Notes: generated by a model from the letters alone, not told the origin. DNA of 64,000 nucleotides from Sulfurospirillaceae bacterium (GCA_028692875.1 JAQUWL010000002.1:62001-126000); one strand, 5' to 3'. Counted from the first letter of the stretch, positions 7,946-16,607 are shown. A program made the numbers and translations.

Positions 7946-10184
7946 TCAGTTTCTTTGACACGAGTTCACTTACTAATGCTGGATTTGCTTTTCCGCCACT
8001 ATTTTTAAGGACTTGCCCTACAAAAAAGCCAAAAAGATTGGTATTACCTGCTTTATATTTGGCAAGATTTTCAGGGTTTTTTGCCATCACTTCCTCAATC
8101 ATAATGGCGATAATAGCAGGGTCGCTGATTTGTTTCAAGCCTTTACGCTCAACAATGGCTTTTGGTTTTTCACCTGTGTGTACCATGGCTTCAAAAACCT
8201 CTTTGGCAATTTTAGAAGAGATGACGCCTTCATCAAGCATTATTACCAACTCCGCTACTTCAGTGGCGCCAAAGCTTAGTGGTAGCTCTTTTTTAAGTTC
8301 TCTGGCAACTTCGTTGGCGACTAGATTGGCAAGTGTTGTTGGGCTTTTTACATGTAAAAGCGTTGCTTCGTAAAATGAAGATAGTTTTTCATCACGTGCG
8401 AGAGTATTTGCTATTTCGCTATTGAGTTCAAGCTCTTTGGTATATCTATCAAAGCATTTTTGCTCAGCCTCACTTAAAGGTGTTATCACGCCCTCAACAT
8501 GTACCTTTTTGACCTCTAATTTCATTGTAGGCTCTGGCACTTCAGCTTTTTTCGCCCACGAATCTTTAAGCCCTACGATTTTGTTAAACACAGGGTGCGC
8601 ATCGGTATAATCCATCGGGTCAGCGTAAAAATAGCCTTGTCTTTCAAACTGAAAACGAACATCGACTTTTTCACAAATGACAGAGGGTTCTATAAAGGCA
8701 TTTTTATTGACATGTAAAGAATCAGGATTCAAATCTTCCACGTTTTCTGGCGCATCGACTTTGTATAAACGCTCATAAAGTCTGACTTCGATTTGTTTGG
8801 CATGTTTCGCACTCACCCAGTGAATCGCACTTTTGGTTTTAATGCCACTCGTGTCCGAACCACTTTTAGAATCAGGATGGTAGGTGGCTTTTAACTCGAC
8901 AATAGAGCCATTTGCATCTTTTACGACCTCTTTACATGTAAGAATGTAGGCGTGTTTAAGGCGCACGGGTTGGGTTGGCGTGAAGCGGTGGTAGCCCTCT
9001 ATCGGGTTTTCCATAAAATCGTCACGCTCGATGTAAATCTCACGGGAGAAAGGCAATTTTCGTGAACCCTCTTTGGGTACATCGTGTGGGTAATACGAAG
9101 CGTCTATCTCCTCTTCGCCCTCGTAGTTTTCGATGGTCACTTTTAAAGGGTCAAGCACACACATCACACGAGGCACTTTTTGGTTTAAATCATCTCGTAT
9201 GCAAAATTCCAGTTGCGCCACATCGACCATGGAATTGGCTTTAGCGATGCCGATTTGCTCACAAAAGTTGATGATAGACTCTGGCGTATAGCCTCGTCGT
9301 TTATAGCCTGCAATGGTGGGAAGGCGTGGGTCGTCCCAGCCGTTTACGTAATTGCCATTCACCAGTTCTAAAAGCTTTCGTTTGCTCATGACCGTGTAGT
9401 TGATGCCAAGACGTGCAAATTCGTGTTGATACGGACGAGGTGGGGTAAGCTCCAAAGCATCTAAAACCCAGTCGTAAATGTCACGGTTGTTTTCAAACTC
9501 TAAGGTACAGATGGAGTGTGTCACGCCCTCAATGTAGTCGGATAAACAGTGCGCAAAATCGTACATGGGATAGATGCACCATGTATCTTTCGTTCTAAAA
9601 TGGTGGGCATGACGAATGCGGTACAAAAGTGGGTCACGCATCTTCATATTCGCTGCACTCATGTCGATTTTGGCTCTTAGAACGTGCTCGCCATCTTTAA
9701 ATTTTCCCTCTTTCATCCCTTCAAAAAGGGCTAAGTTCTCTTCAATACTACGGTTCGCATACACGCTTCTACGCCCAGCTTCCATCACGCTTCCTCGGTA
9801 CTCTCGTATCTCTTCTTCGTTTAAGCTATCGACGTAAGCTTTGCCCATTTGGATGAGTTGTACGGCGTAGTCATAGAGCTTTGGAAAATAATCAGACGCA
9901 TAACGAACCTTACCATTCCATTTAAATCCTAGCCATGTCACCGCATCTTTGAGCGCTTCAACATACTTTGTATCTTCCGTAGTAGGGTTGGTGTCGTCCA
10001 TGCGAAGATTACACTGCCCAGCATAATCACGCGCAATGCCAAAATTGATACAAATAGACTTCGCATGTCCAATGTGCGGAAAGCCATTAGGCTCAGGAGG
10101 AAATCTCGTGACAATGTTTTGATACTTGCCTGATTTTAAATCTTCTTCAATTTTTACACGTAAAAAATCTTTACTCTCACTCAA
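7938..10184 (-). CDS. glnS: Glutaminyl-tRNA synthetase with C-terminal YqeY/GatB-like domain
   Basis: Charges tRNA-Gln directly with glutamine. The class I core covers roughly residues 1-555: RFPPEPNGFPHIGHAKS with HIGH at 37-40, the VMSKRK loop near residue 265, and the two beta-barrel anticodon domains. Residues from about 575 to 748 form a second domain (VARELKKELPLSFGATE..., ending NPALVSELVSKKLKQ) that resembles YqeY and the GatB tail, as fused to GlnRS in Deinococcus. Most Campylobacterota I know make Gln-tRNA through GatCAB. The gene is visibly GC-richer than its neighbours (three 60-base lines hand-counted at 42-48% against 32% at 13681-13740), suggesting acquisition by transfer. Confidence 0.95.
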   Translation of the reverse strand: MSESKDFLRVKIEEDLKSGKYQNIVTRFPPEPNGFPHIGHAKSICINFGIARDYAGQCNLRMDDTNPTTEDTKYVEALKDAVTWLGFKWNGKVRYASDYFPKLYDYAVQLIQMGKAYVDSLNEEEIREYRGSVMEAGRRSVYANRSIEENLALFEGMKEGKFKDGEHVLRAKIDMSAANMKMRDPLLYRIRHAHHFRTKDTWCIYPMYDFAHCLSDYIEGVTHSICTLEFENNRDIYDWVLDALELTPPRPYQHEFARLGINYTVMSKRKLLELVNGNYVNGWDDPRLPTIAGYKRRGYTPESIINFCEQIGIAKANSMVDVAQLEFCIRDDLNQKVPRVMCVLDPLKVTIENYEGEEEIDASYYPHDVPKEGSRKLPFSREIYIERDDFMENPIEGYHRFTPTQPVRLKHAYILTCKEVVKDANGSIVELKATYHPDSKSGSDTSGIKTKSAIHWVSAKHAKQIEVRLYERLYKVDAPENVEDLNPDSLHVNKNAFIEPSVICEKVDVRFQFERQGYFYADPMDYTDAHPVFNKIVGLKDSWAKKAEVPEPTMKLEVKKVHVEGVITPLSEAEQKCFDRYTKELELNSEIANTLARDEKLSSFYEATLLHVKSPTTLANLVANEVARELKKELPLSFGATEVAELVIMLDEGVISSKIAKEVFEAMVHTGEKPKAIVERKGLKQISDPAIIAIMIEEVMAKNPENLAKYKAGNTNLFGFFVGQVLKNSGGKANPALVSELVSKKLKQ

Positions 10185-10322
10185 CTTATTGACCTTTTTG
10201 ATTTGAAACTCTCACAGAAGTGTATTTTATCAAACTAGAGCTTATAGCACCATAGATAAGCTACTTGTAAAATATTCATAAAGCTTGAAATAGACTTAAT
10301 AAACAATTTAAACAATTTAAAT

Positions 10323-10328
10323 TATAAT
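10323..10328 (+). promoter_or_regulatory. -10 element of the cheX-fliN-fliO operon
   Basis: A perfect TATAAT overlaps an upstream ATG at 10327. A transcript starting about seven bases downstream could not use that ATG, which places the real start of the first gene at 10357. Confidence 0.5.
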
Positions 10329-10356
10329 GTATCCACTAAAATATAGATGGAAAAAG

Positions 10357-10785
10357 ATGAAAGAAGCTGTTATTCAGGCAACTGAAAATTTTTGCTCCGA
10401 CATACTGTGTACGATTCCACAAAACGCAAAAACAAGAGGTCGAAATCTTTATGGCTCTGCAATATCTCTGTATGAAAATAAAAAAGAGCATATCTGGTAT
10501 CTGTTTTTTAAGAAAAACACTCTAAACGAGATAGCAAAAAATCTTCTTTTTGAAGACAACTTGTGCGAAGATGACCTAGATGACCTTTTGAAAGAGATTT
10601 CAAACCAAATTATTGGCTCAGCAAAGGTAATTTTGGAAGGCGAAAACCCGCATATTGACTATCGACTGGGTGTGCCTGAGTTTTTAGGCAATATATCGGA
10701 GCCTTTTCCGATAAAGTTGGAAGAGTTTTTGCTTTATAAAATAAAAAACCGAACCTTTATCATCGGCAAAAGGAATAATAATTGA
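10357..10785 (+). CDS. CheX-like chemotaxis/flagellar protein
   Basis: 142 residues of the CheC/CheX/FliY fold (MKEAVIQATENFCSDILCTIP...). Members dephosphorylate CheY-P or sit at the flagellar switch. The helix DDLLKEISNQIIGSAKVIL holds the E-x2-N arrangement of the CheC/CheX active site, and the protein ends in a short beta-rich tail. It overlaps fliN by four bases (TTGA), so the two are coupled. The ATG at 10357, with GGAAAAAG before it, is preferred to the ATG at 10327, which lies in the -10 box. Whether it acts as phosphatase or structural partner of FliN is not clear. Confidence 0.78.
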   Translation: MKEAVIQATENFCSDILCTIPQNAKTRGRNLYGSAISLYENKKEHIWYLFFKKNTLNEIAKNLLFEDNLCEDDLDDLLKEISNQIIGSAKVILEGENPHIDYRLGVPEFLGNISEPFPIKLEEFLLYKIKNRTFIIGKRNNN

Positions 10786-11090
10786 ATCCAGAAGACCAAG
10801 AGTATATCGAGAAAAAACTCTTATCGGGCTATGAGAACTTGCTTGATATCAGCGTGGATTTCATTGCAGAGCTTGGCACAACTCATTTGAGCGTACAAAA
10901 ACTTCTCAAACTAGAAAAAGGCTCGGTTATAGATTTGGACAAACCAGCTGGCGAAAGTGTTGAGTTGTATATCAATAATAAAATTTTTGGAAAAGGTGAA
11001 GTAATGGTTTATGAGAAAAATCTTGCGATTCGTATCAATGAGATTCTTGATTCAAAAACTGTTATTCAGTACTTTAAAAAAGAGAATTAA
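10782..11090 (+). CDS. fliN: Flagellar motor switch protein FliN
   Basis: 102 residues with the SpoA/surface-presentation-of-antigens fold: LLDISVDFIAELGTTHLSVQKLLKLEKGSVIDL, ESVELYINNKIFGKGEVMVYEKNLAIRINEIL. FliN forms the base of the cytoplasmic C-ring with FliM and binds CheY-P and the export apparatus. It begins at a TTG overlapping the previous stop codon, with AAAAGGA seven bases upstream, and its own stop overlaps the next ATG. The three-gene overlap indicates one operon. Confidence 0.92.
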   Translation: MNPEDQEYIEKKLLSGYENLLDISVDFIAELGTTHLSVQKLLKLEKGSVIDLDKPAGESVELYINNKIFGKGEVMVYEKNLAIRINEILDSKTVIQYFKKEN

Positions 11091-11953
11091 TGAAAATTTT
11101 TATCGCTCTAGCGTTTCTGATTTCATACATACAAGCATCCAATCTTCTAACTCACAATATATACGAGAGAACCGACAGGGTCGATATTATGCTCTCTTTT
11201 GACACACCATACGAAGGCACAATTTTTCAAAAAACAGAAGAAAGCGGGGTTACGCTTACTATTAACGACCTCTCTTATGATAAAGTGGTTGAAAAAAATA
11301 TTAACTCTTCAATAGTGCAAGAGTTTGCCATGAAGCCAGAGAAAAACTCCATTAAAATTTTTCTTAAAAGCGACAAACCTATCGCCGTTATAGCTTCAAA
11401 AACTGTTGATGGTTTTGGACTAAGAATTCGTAGCAAAACAATATCCGAATCACCAACAAAAACACAAAATACAAAAAATACCACCACGAACAACTCCCCT
11501 TCAACACTAGAAGATAGCTCTTTAGTGGATTATAGATATATTTTGGTTATTGTTTTTTTAACTATTATGATAGGTGTTATGTTTTGGATACGAAAAAATA
11601 TTGGCCAATACAACACCAGCAAAATATCCAAAGGCTCTTGGCTATTTCCTCCTGAAAAAAAATCAACCATACCAAATGAGGTTGTACTGCTTCATAAAAA
11701 ACCGATTGACGCAAACAATAGTGTTGTATTGTTTGAATTTGCTGGCGTAAGGTATCTTGTTGTCACGGGAAACTCAAATCTTTTGCTAGAAAAGTTTAAA
11801 AATGGAGAGATAAAAGATGAATCTGATTTTGAAAAAGTTTTTGAGGACAACAGAAGAAAATTAGATGACTATCTCAAACTTCAAGATGCCAGAACAACTC
11901 CGCAGAGAACAAAATCATCTCAAGACTACATTACAAAATTAGAATCGTACTAA
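11090..11953 (+). CDS. FliO-like flagellar export protein with periplasmic N-terminal domain
   Basis: 287 residues. A signal peptide (MKIFIALAFLISYIQA) is followed by a beta-rich periplasmic domain to about residue 120 that looks like an AMIN fold (VDIMLSFDTPYEG, GFGLRIRSKT), a Thr/Asn/Ser linker, one membrane helix (YILVIVFLTIMIGVMFWI, about 151-168), and a cytoplasmic FliO-like domain (VVLLHKKPIDANNSVVLFEFAG) ending in a charged coil. Canonical FliO is a short membrane protein that helps assemble the FliP export pore; the enlarged periplasmic part appears typical of this phylum. Position after fliN supports the call, but overall sequence similarity is weak. Confidence 0.68.
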   Translation: MKIFIALAFLISYIQASNLLTHNIYERTDRVDIMLSFDTPYEGTIFQKTEESGVTLTINDLSYDKVVEKNINSSIVQEFAMKPEKNSIKIFLKSDKPIAVIASKTVDGFGLRIRSKTISESPTKTQNTKNTTTNNSPSTLEDSSLVDYRYILVIVFLTIMIGVMFWIRKNIGQYNTSKISKGSWLFPPEKKSTIPNEVVLLHKKPIDANNSVVLFEFAGVRYLVVTGNSNLLLEKFKNGEIKDESDFEKVFEDNRRKLDDYLKLQDARTTPQRTKSSQDYITKLESY

Positions 11954-11968
11954 GATTACTTCCAAAAA

Positions 11969-12337
11969 ATGAAATCCTTTAGCGTAACCGAAAAAGATGC
12001 GAGAGTTAAATACATTCGAGCATTAGAGCGATTTTTGGGAAGTTGTGCAAATGCCCTAAAAAATGAAAGTTTTGATTTAAAGTTGTTTGAAAAACGTGTT
12101 GAAAAAAGCCTTAAAACATTGAGAAAAGCCGAACCTGTTAGACTTGACTCTACCTATACAAACGCTTTACATAACTACGTTGAGCTGGTTTTGCGCACGC
12201 TTAACAATGAAGAAGACGATGCTGAGTCAAAAAGAAAAGTTTTACTAAAAGAGGTAAATCTAATAGAAAAAGAGCGTAATCGAAGCAGTTACAAAAAAGA
12301 TAAACACAAAGAGCAAGGTTTTAATGACGGATATTGA
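11969..12337 (+). CDS. Small charged helical protein at the end of the flagellar operon
   Basis: 122 residues, strongly charged and predicted alpha-helical from end to end (KDARVKYIRALERFLGSCANALKNE..., ending KKDKHKEQGFNDGY). It begins 15 bases after the FliO-like gene on the same strand, so a flagellar or chemotaxis link is plausible. I do not recognise a family. Only five bases separate its stop from that of dusB on the opposite strand. Confidence 0.6.
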   Translation: MKSFSVTEKDARVKYIRALERFLGSCANALKNESFDLKLFEKRVEKSLKTLRKAEPVRLDSTYTNALHNYVELVLRTLNNEEDDAESKRKVLLKEVNLIEKERNRSSYKKDKHKEQGFNDGY

Positions 12338-12342
12338 TAATA

Positions 12343-13281
12343 TTAGTTGCCAAAAAAGTTTACTATCTCCTCTTTCATAATGCTTTCATCCTCAATTCTA
12401 TTTATGCGATTTCTAAAATCAGACGCTCCAGCAAGCCCTTTTGAATAAGTATGCAGATGTTTTCTAAAAATACAAACGCCTTTTTGCCCATAAAACTCAA
12501 CCATTCTTTCGTAGTGGTCTGTTACTATCTCTAGGATTTTACTTTTATCCACATGGTGCAGTTCGTTTTTGATTTGATAAAATATCCACGGATTGCCTAT
12601 TGCGCCTCGCCCTATCATTAGACTTTTACAGCCTGTTATCTCTTTTACATGTAAGGCTTTTTCATAACTTGTGATATCGCCATTTGCGATAACAGGAATC
12701 TTTACAGACTCTCTAGCTCTTGCGATTGCCTCGTAGTCGACCTCCGCCTTATAGGCTCCAGCTCTGGTTCTTCCATGTACACTCATAAAATCCGCTCCGC
12801 CTTGCTCGCAAACTCTAGCAATCTCTTCTGGTATTTTAGTGTTAAATCCTAGCCTTACTTTTGCACTCGTGTATCGCTTGTTTGAATATTTTTTTATAGT
12901 CTCAAGAATGGCTTGCATTTTGGGAAGATTTAGCAACAAAGAGGAGCCTGCCTCTTGCGATACAACCTTTGGAACAGGGCATCCACAATTTAAATCAATA
13001 CCAGCAATCCCTTCAATATCATTTAGTATCAGTACCGCTTCTTTTATAACATCAATATCTGAGCCTGCGATTTGAACGATATATGGCACTTCAAGAGGGG
13101 ATTTTTTAATCATCTCAAATGTTTTGGCGGAGTTGTATTTTAGGGCGTTTGAGCTTATCATCTCAGAAAAAGTAAGATCTACTCCAAACTTTTTAACAAC
13201 ACTACGAAACGGAAGGTCGGTAAATCCAGCAAGGGGAGCCAAGGCAAGAATGCCTTGGGTAAAATCTATCTCATCACTCAT
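12343..13281 (-). CDS. dus: tRNA-dihydrouridine synthase, DusB type
   Basis: 312 residues; an FMN-dependent TIM-barrel enzyme that reduces specific uridines of tRNA to dihydrouridine. Marks: LAPLAGFTDLPFR near the start, DLNCGCPVPKV holding the catalytic cysteine, KVRLGFN, SVHGRTRAGAYK and MIGRGAIGNPWIF for phosphate binding. ATGA overlap with the upstream membrane-protein gene. The order dus, membrane protein, dksA-like, rlmH, accD, IMPase matches what I recall from C. jejuni. One TACATGTA lies inside. Confidence 0.93.
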   Translation of the reverse strand: MSDEIDFTQGILALAPLAGFTDLPFRSVVKKFGVDLTFSEMISSNALKYNSAKTFEMIKKSPLEVPYIVQIAGSDIDVIKEAVLILNDIEGIAGIDLNCGCPVPKVVSQEAGSSLLLNLPKMQAILETIKKYSNKRYTSAKVRLGFNTKIPEEIARVCEQGGADFMSVHGRTRAGAYKAEVDYEAIARARESVKIPVIANGDITSYEKALHVKEITGCKSLMIGRGAIGNPWIFYQIKNELHHVDKSKILEIVTDHYERMVEFYGQKGVCIFRKHLHTYSKGLAGASDFRNRINRIEDESIMKEEIVNFFGN

Positions 13282-14291
13282 GCAGTCAAAAATTTATCGA
13301 TATCAATACTCTTTCCATGATCTCTTAGGAAAACAACTGTCTTAAATCTAACAAATTCATCAGGATCAGAATTGTCTAAAATGTCTTTTATTTTATCAAT
13401 CATTTGCAAATCATAAAGCACATACAAATACGCATCTGCAGCAACTGAGCCTTTTGCATTGTAAAGTTTTTCAAAAAGTGCAATAAGTGCATCTGGGGAG
13501 AGTTTTATCTTAATCTCTCTAGCCAACTCAAGGTAATCTTCCCTATCGGCATTGAACTGCTCTAGCATATTTTCAATAGATGCGATATCCATCTCAAAAT
13601 TGTCTTTCTCATCCAAGTAGCGCTCCATCATACGTCTAAAAGTACGTTTGTTTGGAGTAAAGTTATATTTTTTCACCTCATTGAAACTTGCAAAATCAAG
13701 CAGAGCATCATACGCTTTTTCACATAACTCATTATCAAAATCTTTGCAATTTTTCAAAATCTCAAGTGCATATTTAGGCTCATCTTTGAGTCTATTTATA
13801 CTGTTTTGAATTTTAATTTCATTTTCTGATGAAAGTTTGTATTTTTTAATGTCTTCATATTTTCCATCACGAATCAAATCAACCATTTGACATACTTTTT
13901 GCAACTCAACATCTTCAAGTTCGCCATCTTTTGGGATTTTATTATACTTCATAAGCTTTAAAATTTGCCCTGGCAATTTAAAAAACTCACTCTTGTATGA
14001 AGCATTTATATCTTCGCCTAAAATTTGATTTTTTGTTGCTATTTTGAAAGTGTCAAAATCTTTTTTCAAAGACCTTTTGTATAAAAAATCTTTAAAATTG
14101 TAAAACATCAAATGTGGAATTGTTCCAGCAACAAGAACAGCAACTGGCAATACTACCCAAACAGCAACCGGCAGTGTTAGAGAAAAGCCTAGTAGCTCCA
14201 AGGTATAATTGTCTCCATTGAAGCTGTAAACATAAAGACCGATTCCCAAAACGTAAATGACCGTTAAAAGTATATAGCGCTTGATTCCCAT
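13278..14291 (-). CDS. Membrane-anchored helical-repeat protein, function unknown
   Basis: 337 residues. Two membrane helices near the N-terminus (YILLTVIYVLGIGLYVYSF and a second around AVWVVLPVAVLVAG) are followed by a long cytoplasmic helical region with repeat-like helical pairs (EDVELQKVCQMVDLI, NRLKDEPKYALEILKNC, CEKAYDALLDFASF). This suggests a TPR/HEAT-like scaffold on the inner membrane. ATG 14291 has AAGG eight bases upstream; the longer reading would start inside the dksA-like gene. It is conserved in this position in relatives, but no function is known to me. Confidence 0.75.
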   Translation of the reverse strand: MGIKRYILLTVIYVLGIGLYVYSFNGDNYTLELLGFSLTLPVAVWVVLPVAVLVAGTIPHLMFYNFKDFLYKRSLKKDFDTFKIATKNQILGEDINASYKSEFFKLPGQILKLMKYNKIPKDGELEDVELQKVCQMVDLIRDGKYEDIKKYKLSSENEIKIQNSINRLKDEPKYALEILKNCKDFDNELCEKAYDALLDFASFNEVKKYNFTPNKRTFRRMMERYLDEKDNFEMDIASIENMLEQFNADREDYLELAREIKIKLSPDALIALFEKLYNAKGSVAADAYLYVLYDLQMIDKIKDILDNSDPDEFVRFKTVVFLRDHGKSIDIDKFLTA

Positions 14292-14305
14292 AGTTAATAC
14301 CTTAA

Positions 14306-14665
14306 TTATTTGCTTTTTGCTGATTTTTCTATTATCTCTCGGCACACGATACAATATTTGGCATGTGCTTTAACTTTAAGACGCTGAAAACCTATCTCCT
14401 CTTCGCACATTTCGCATATACCATATGTTTTATTTCTAATTTTATTGAGAGCAAACTCTATCTCTCCTAGCTCTTTCATCTGTTGAGCGCTAATAGCTTG
14501 CTCAATCAAACGATCCGTGCTTACTGCGGCATGATCTGCCTCATCGCCAACATCTGTATCTTTTAAATCCTCTATCTCTCGCATAGAATCTTCGATATTT
14601 TTCTTAATTTGAACTTTTCGCTCTTTTAGTATATCTTCAAAATACTTTAGCTCATGCTCTCTCAT
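14306..14665 (-). CDS. dksA: DksA/TraR-type C4 zinc-finger regulator
   Basis: 119 residues: an N-terminal coiled coil (LKYFEDILKERKVQIKKNIED) carrying DVGDEADHA at the tip region, then a C4 zinc finger CEMC...CIVC with ICEMCEEEIGFQRLKVKAHA. DksA-type proteins insert the coiled coil into the secondary channel of RNA polymerase and tune rRNA and amino-acid promoters with ppGpp. The Asp residues of the tip appear kept. It starts with AAGGA eight bases before the ATG. Confidence 0.9.
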   Translation of the reverse strand: MREHELKYFEDILKERKVQIKKNIEDSMREIEDLKDTDVGDEADHAAVSTDRLIEQAISAQQMKELGEIEFALNKIRNKTYGICEMCEEEIGFQRLKVKAHAKYCIVCREIIEKSAKSK

Positions 14666-14688
14666 TAAATGCTTCCTTTTGACGAACT

Positions 14689-15147
14689 TTAATTTTTATG
14701 ATAGGGATGGTTATTTTGAATACACAACCCTCGATAAATCTGCTCCAACAAAACTACCTTAGCAATCTTGTGCGCATATGTTAATCTACTCAAGCTTATA
14801 ATCCTTTGAGTTTTTGTCAAAAATTCACTCTCAAGACCAAAAGCACCACCAATAAAAAAGTTTACTGTTGCTTCTTGACTAAAAATCTCGCTAAATTCAA
14901 AGCTATCCATCTCTTTTCCTAAAACATCCAAAGAGACATTGAATCCTTTCAGATATGGCTCATAAGCTCTACTATAAGATGCTTTTGCCTCTTGCTCGCC
15001 TCGCACTTGAGCTTGCGAAATATCTTTGGAAAATATCTTTATCTCCTCAACATCGGCAAACCGAGATATCATCTTTTGATACTCTTTTCCTAGTGTCTCT
15101 ATGGCACCATTGGCACTTTTTTCGATAGTGAAAATCTTAATCTTCAT
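14689..15147 (-). CDS. rlmH: 23S rRNA pseudouridine-1915 N3-methyltransferase
   Basis: 152 residues of the SPOUT (knotted) methyltransferase fold that methylates pseudouridine 1915 in helix 69 of the large ribosomal subunit. Visible: FFIGGAFGLESEF for SAM binding and the signature tail LTYAHKIAKVVLLEQIYRG with NNHPYHKN. ATG 15147 gives MKIKIFTIEK, the usual start; the longer reading adds residues from inside thiE. It overlaps thiE by 11 bases, so the genes are coupled. Confidence 0.93.
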   Translation of the reverse strand: MKIKIFTIEKSANGAIETLGKEYQKMISRFADVEEIKIFSKDISQAQVRGEQEAKASYSRAYEPYLKGFNVSLDVLGKEMDSFEFSEIFSQEATVNFFIGGAFGLESEFLTKTQRIISLSRLTYAHKIAKVVLLEQIYRGLCIQNNHPYHKN

Positions 15148-15715
15148 ACAATCCAGAACCAATAGCATTATAGGCAACATTTTCTATCACGTCATCACGC
15201 AATACACCGCCGATAGCAACAACCGGCTTGAGAGAAAAGCCTGCAATAAGTCCTAGCTTTTCTTTCAAAACGACCGCATCACTTTTGGTGCTCGTCGCTC
15301 TATAAGCACCCAAGCCAACATAGTCTACATCCAGAGTATTGGCCTCTAAAATCTCCTCTTTGTTGTGCGTTGAAATGCCTAAAATCTTATCGCCGATAAC
15401 ACCACGGACATAATTTATCGCCTCTTTTTTAGACAAAGAAAAAGACACGATGTCCTCTTGCCCCAAATGCAAACCATCACACAAATAGACCAAATCAATT
15501 CTATCATTAACGATAAGTGGAGTAGAAGGAAGAAGCGATTTAATACTCAACAAATCCGTCTTCTGCTCTTCCGCATCGCCTAGCTTGTTTCTATATTGAA
15601 TCATGCTTACATGTAGAGCCTTACATGTAGAGATAAACCTCTCAATACTATAACCTTTTTTAGCAAGAGTGGCTTTATCGAGCAATGCGTACAGTTTTAC
15701 TGTTTGAGTTTTAAT
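15137..15715 (-). CDS. thiE: Thiamine-phosphate synthase-like TIM barrel (start uncertain)
   Basis: Joins the pyrimidine and thiazole halves of thiamine. Motifs: GLHLGQED, LGISTHNKEE, DYVGLGAYRATSTKSDA and PVVAIGGV. The first ATG-like start is TTG 15685, but that removes the first beta strand KLYALLD encoded just upstream. The frame is open to an ATT at 15715 with GGGGAG five bases before it, giving IKTQTVKLYALLDKATL. I therefore extend to 15715; CTG 15691 and TTG 15685 remain possible. It overlaps accD and rlmH. Two TACATGTA copies lie only six bases apart in it. Confidence 0.8.
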   Translation of the reverse strand: MKTQTVKLYALLDKATLAKKGYSIERFISTCKALHVSMIQYRNKLGDAEEQKTDLLSIKSLLPSTPLIVNDRIDLVYLCDGLHLGQEDIVSFSLSKKEAINYVRGVIGDKILGISTHNKEEILEANTLDVDYVGLGAYRATSTKSDAVVLKEKLGLIAGFSLKPVVAIGGVLRDDVIENVAYNAIGSGLYED

Positions 15716-16575
15716 TCAAACTCCCCTTTCTTACAATGCTCGCCCAAATAAACTAGCATGTCCGCAATCGTTTTTTTCATCTTTGTACGTGTCACTATCA
15801 TATCAATCAAACCATGCTCAAGCAAAAATTCTGCCCGCTGGAACCCCTCAGGCAAATCCGCCCCAATAGTCTGCTTGATAACACGCTGTCCTGCAAAACC
15901 TATTAAAGCCCCTGGTTCTGCCATAATAATATCTCCAAGCCATGCAAACGAAGCACTAACGCCTCCCATTGTTGGATCAGTCAATACGGAGATATAAGGC
16001 AGTTTGGCATAGGATAGTTTTGTAAGCGCTGCTGATGTTTTTGACATTTGCAAAAGAGAAAAAGTGCTCTCTTGCATTCTTGCGCCTCCGCTGGCACTGA
16101 CGATAACCAAACCCTCTTTATTTGCGATGGCTCGATTAATCGCTCTTACTATTTTTTCGCCCTCAACAGAGCCTAAACTTCCGCCCATAAAACTAAAATC
16201 AAACACAACTATTTGAGCATTCACGCCCTCTATCTTACAGCTACCAGATACAATAGCCGATGTTCTTTTGGTCTTAGCTTCGCTCTCTTCGATGCGTTTT
16301 TTATATGATTTTTTATCCACAAATTTTAAAGGATCGACTGGAGCAAGATTGGCATCATACTCAACAAATGTACCCTCGTCGCACAGCTGATTGATTCTTT
16401 GGGTTGATGATATACGCATATGAAAACCACATTTTGGGCAGACATTGCATTGATTTTCAACCTCTTTATAATACATGATTGATTGGCATTGAGGGCACTT
16501 TACCCAATGGCTTGGTGCTTCGCTAGGAGCAGGTTGCACTTTACGTATCTTGCTCAAAATTTCTCCAAATCTCAT
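15697..16575 (-). CDS. accD: Acetyl-CoA carboxylase carboxyltransferase subunit beta
   Basis: 292 residues, typical length. AccD with AccA transfers the carboxyl group from biotin to acetyl-CoA, the first step of fatty-acid synthesis. The N-terminal zinc ribbon is complete (C27-x2-C30, C46-x2-C49). The crotonase-like core has VIVSASGGARMQESTFSLLQ and the oxyanion-hole glycines in PTMGGVSASFA. The biotin-protein ligase that supports this pathway is encoded at 41.2 kb. Gene neighbours rlmH and IMPase-family match relatives. Confidence 0.97.
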   Translation of the reverse strand: MRFGEILSKIRKVQPAPSEAPSHWVKCPQCQSIMYYKEVENQCNVCPKCGFHMRISSTQRINQLCDEGTFVEYDANLAPVDPLKFVDKKSYKKRIEESEAKTKRTSAIVSGSCKIEGVNAQIVVFDFSFMGGSLGSVEGEKIVRAINRAIANKEGLVIVSASGGARMQESTFSLLQMSKTSAALTKLSYAKLPYISVLTDPTMGGVSASFAWLGDIIMAEPGALIGFAGQRVIKQTIGADLPEGFQRAEFLLEHGLIDMIVTRTKMKKTIADMLVYLGEHCKKGEFELKLKQ

Positions 16576-16607
16576 CTCTTTTAGCTTCCTCTTTGATTAA
16601 AATTAGT

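Noticed and set aside
10327-10356. ATG at 10327 as the start of the CheX-like gene
   Set aside because: It lies within the -10 element TATAAT; a transcript from that promoter could not include it, and the ATG at 10357 has a better leader.
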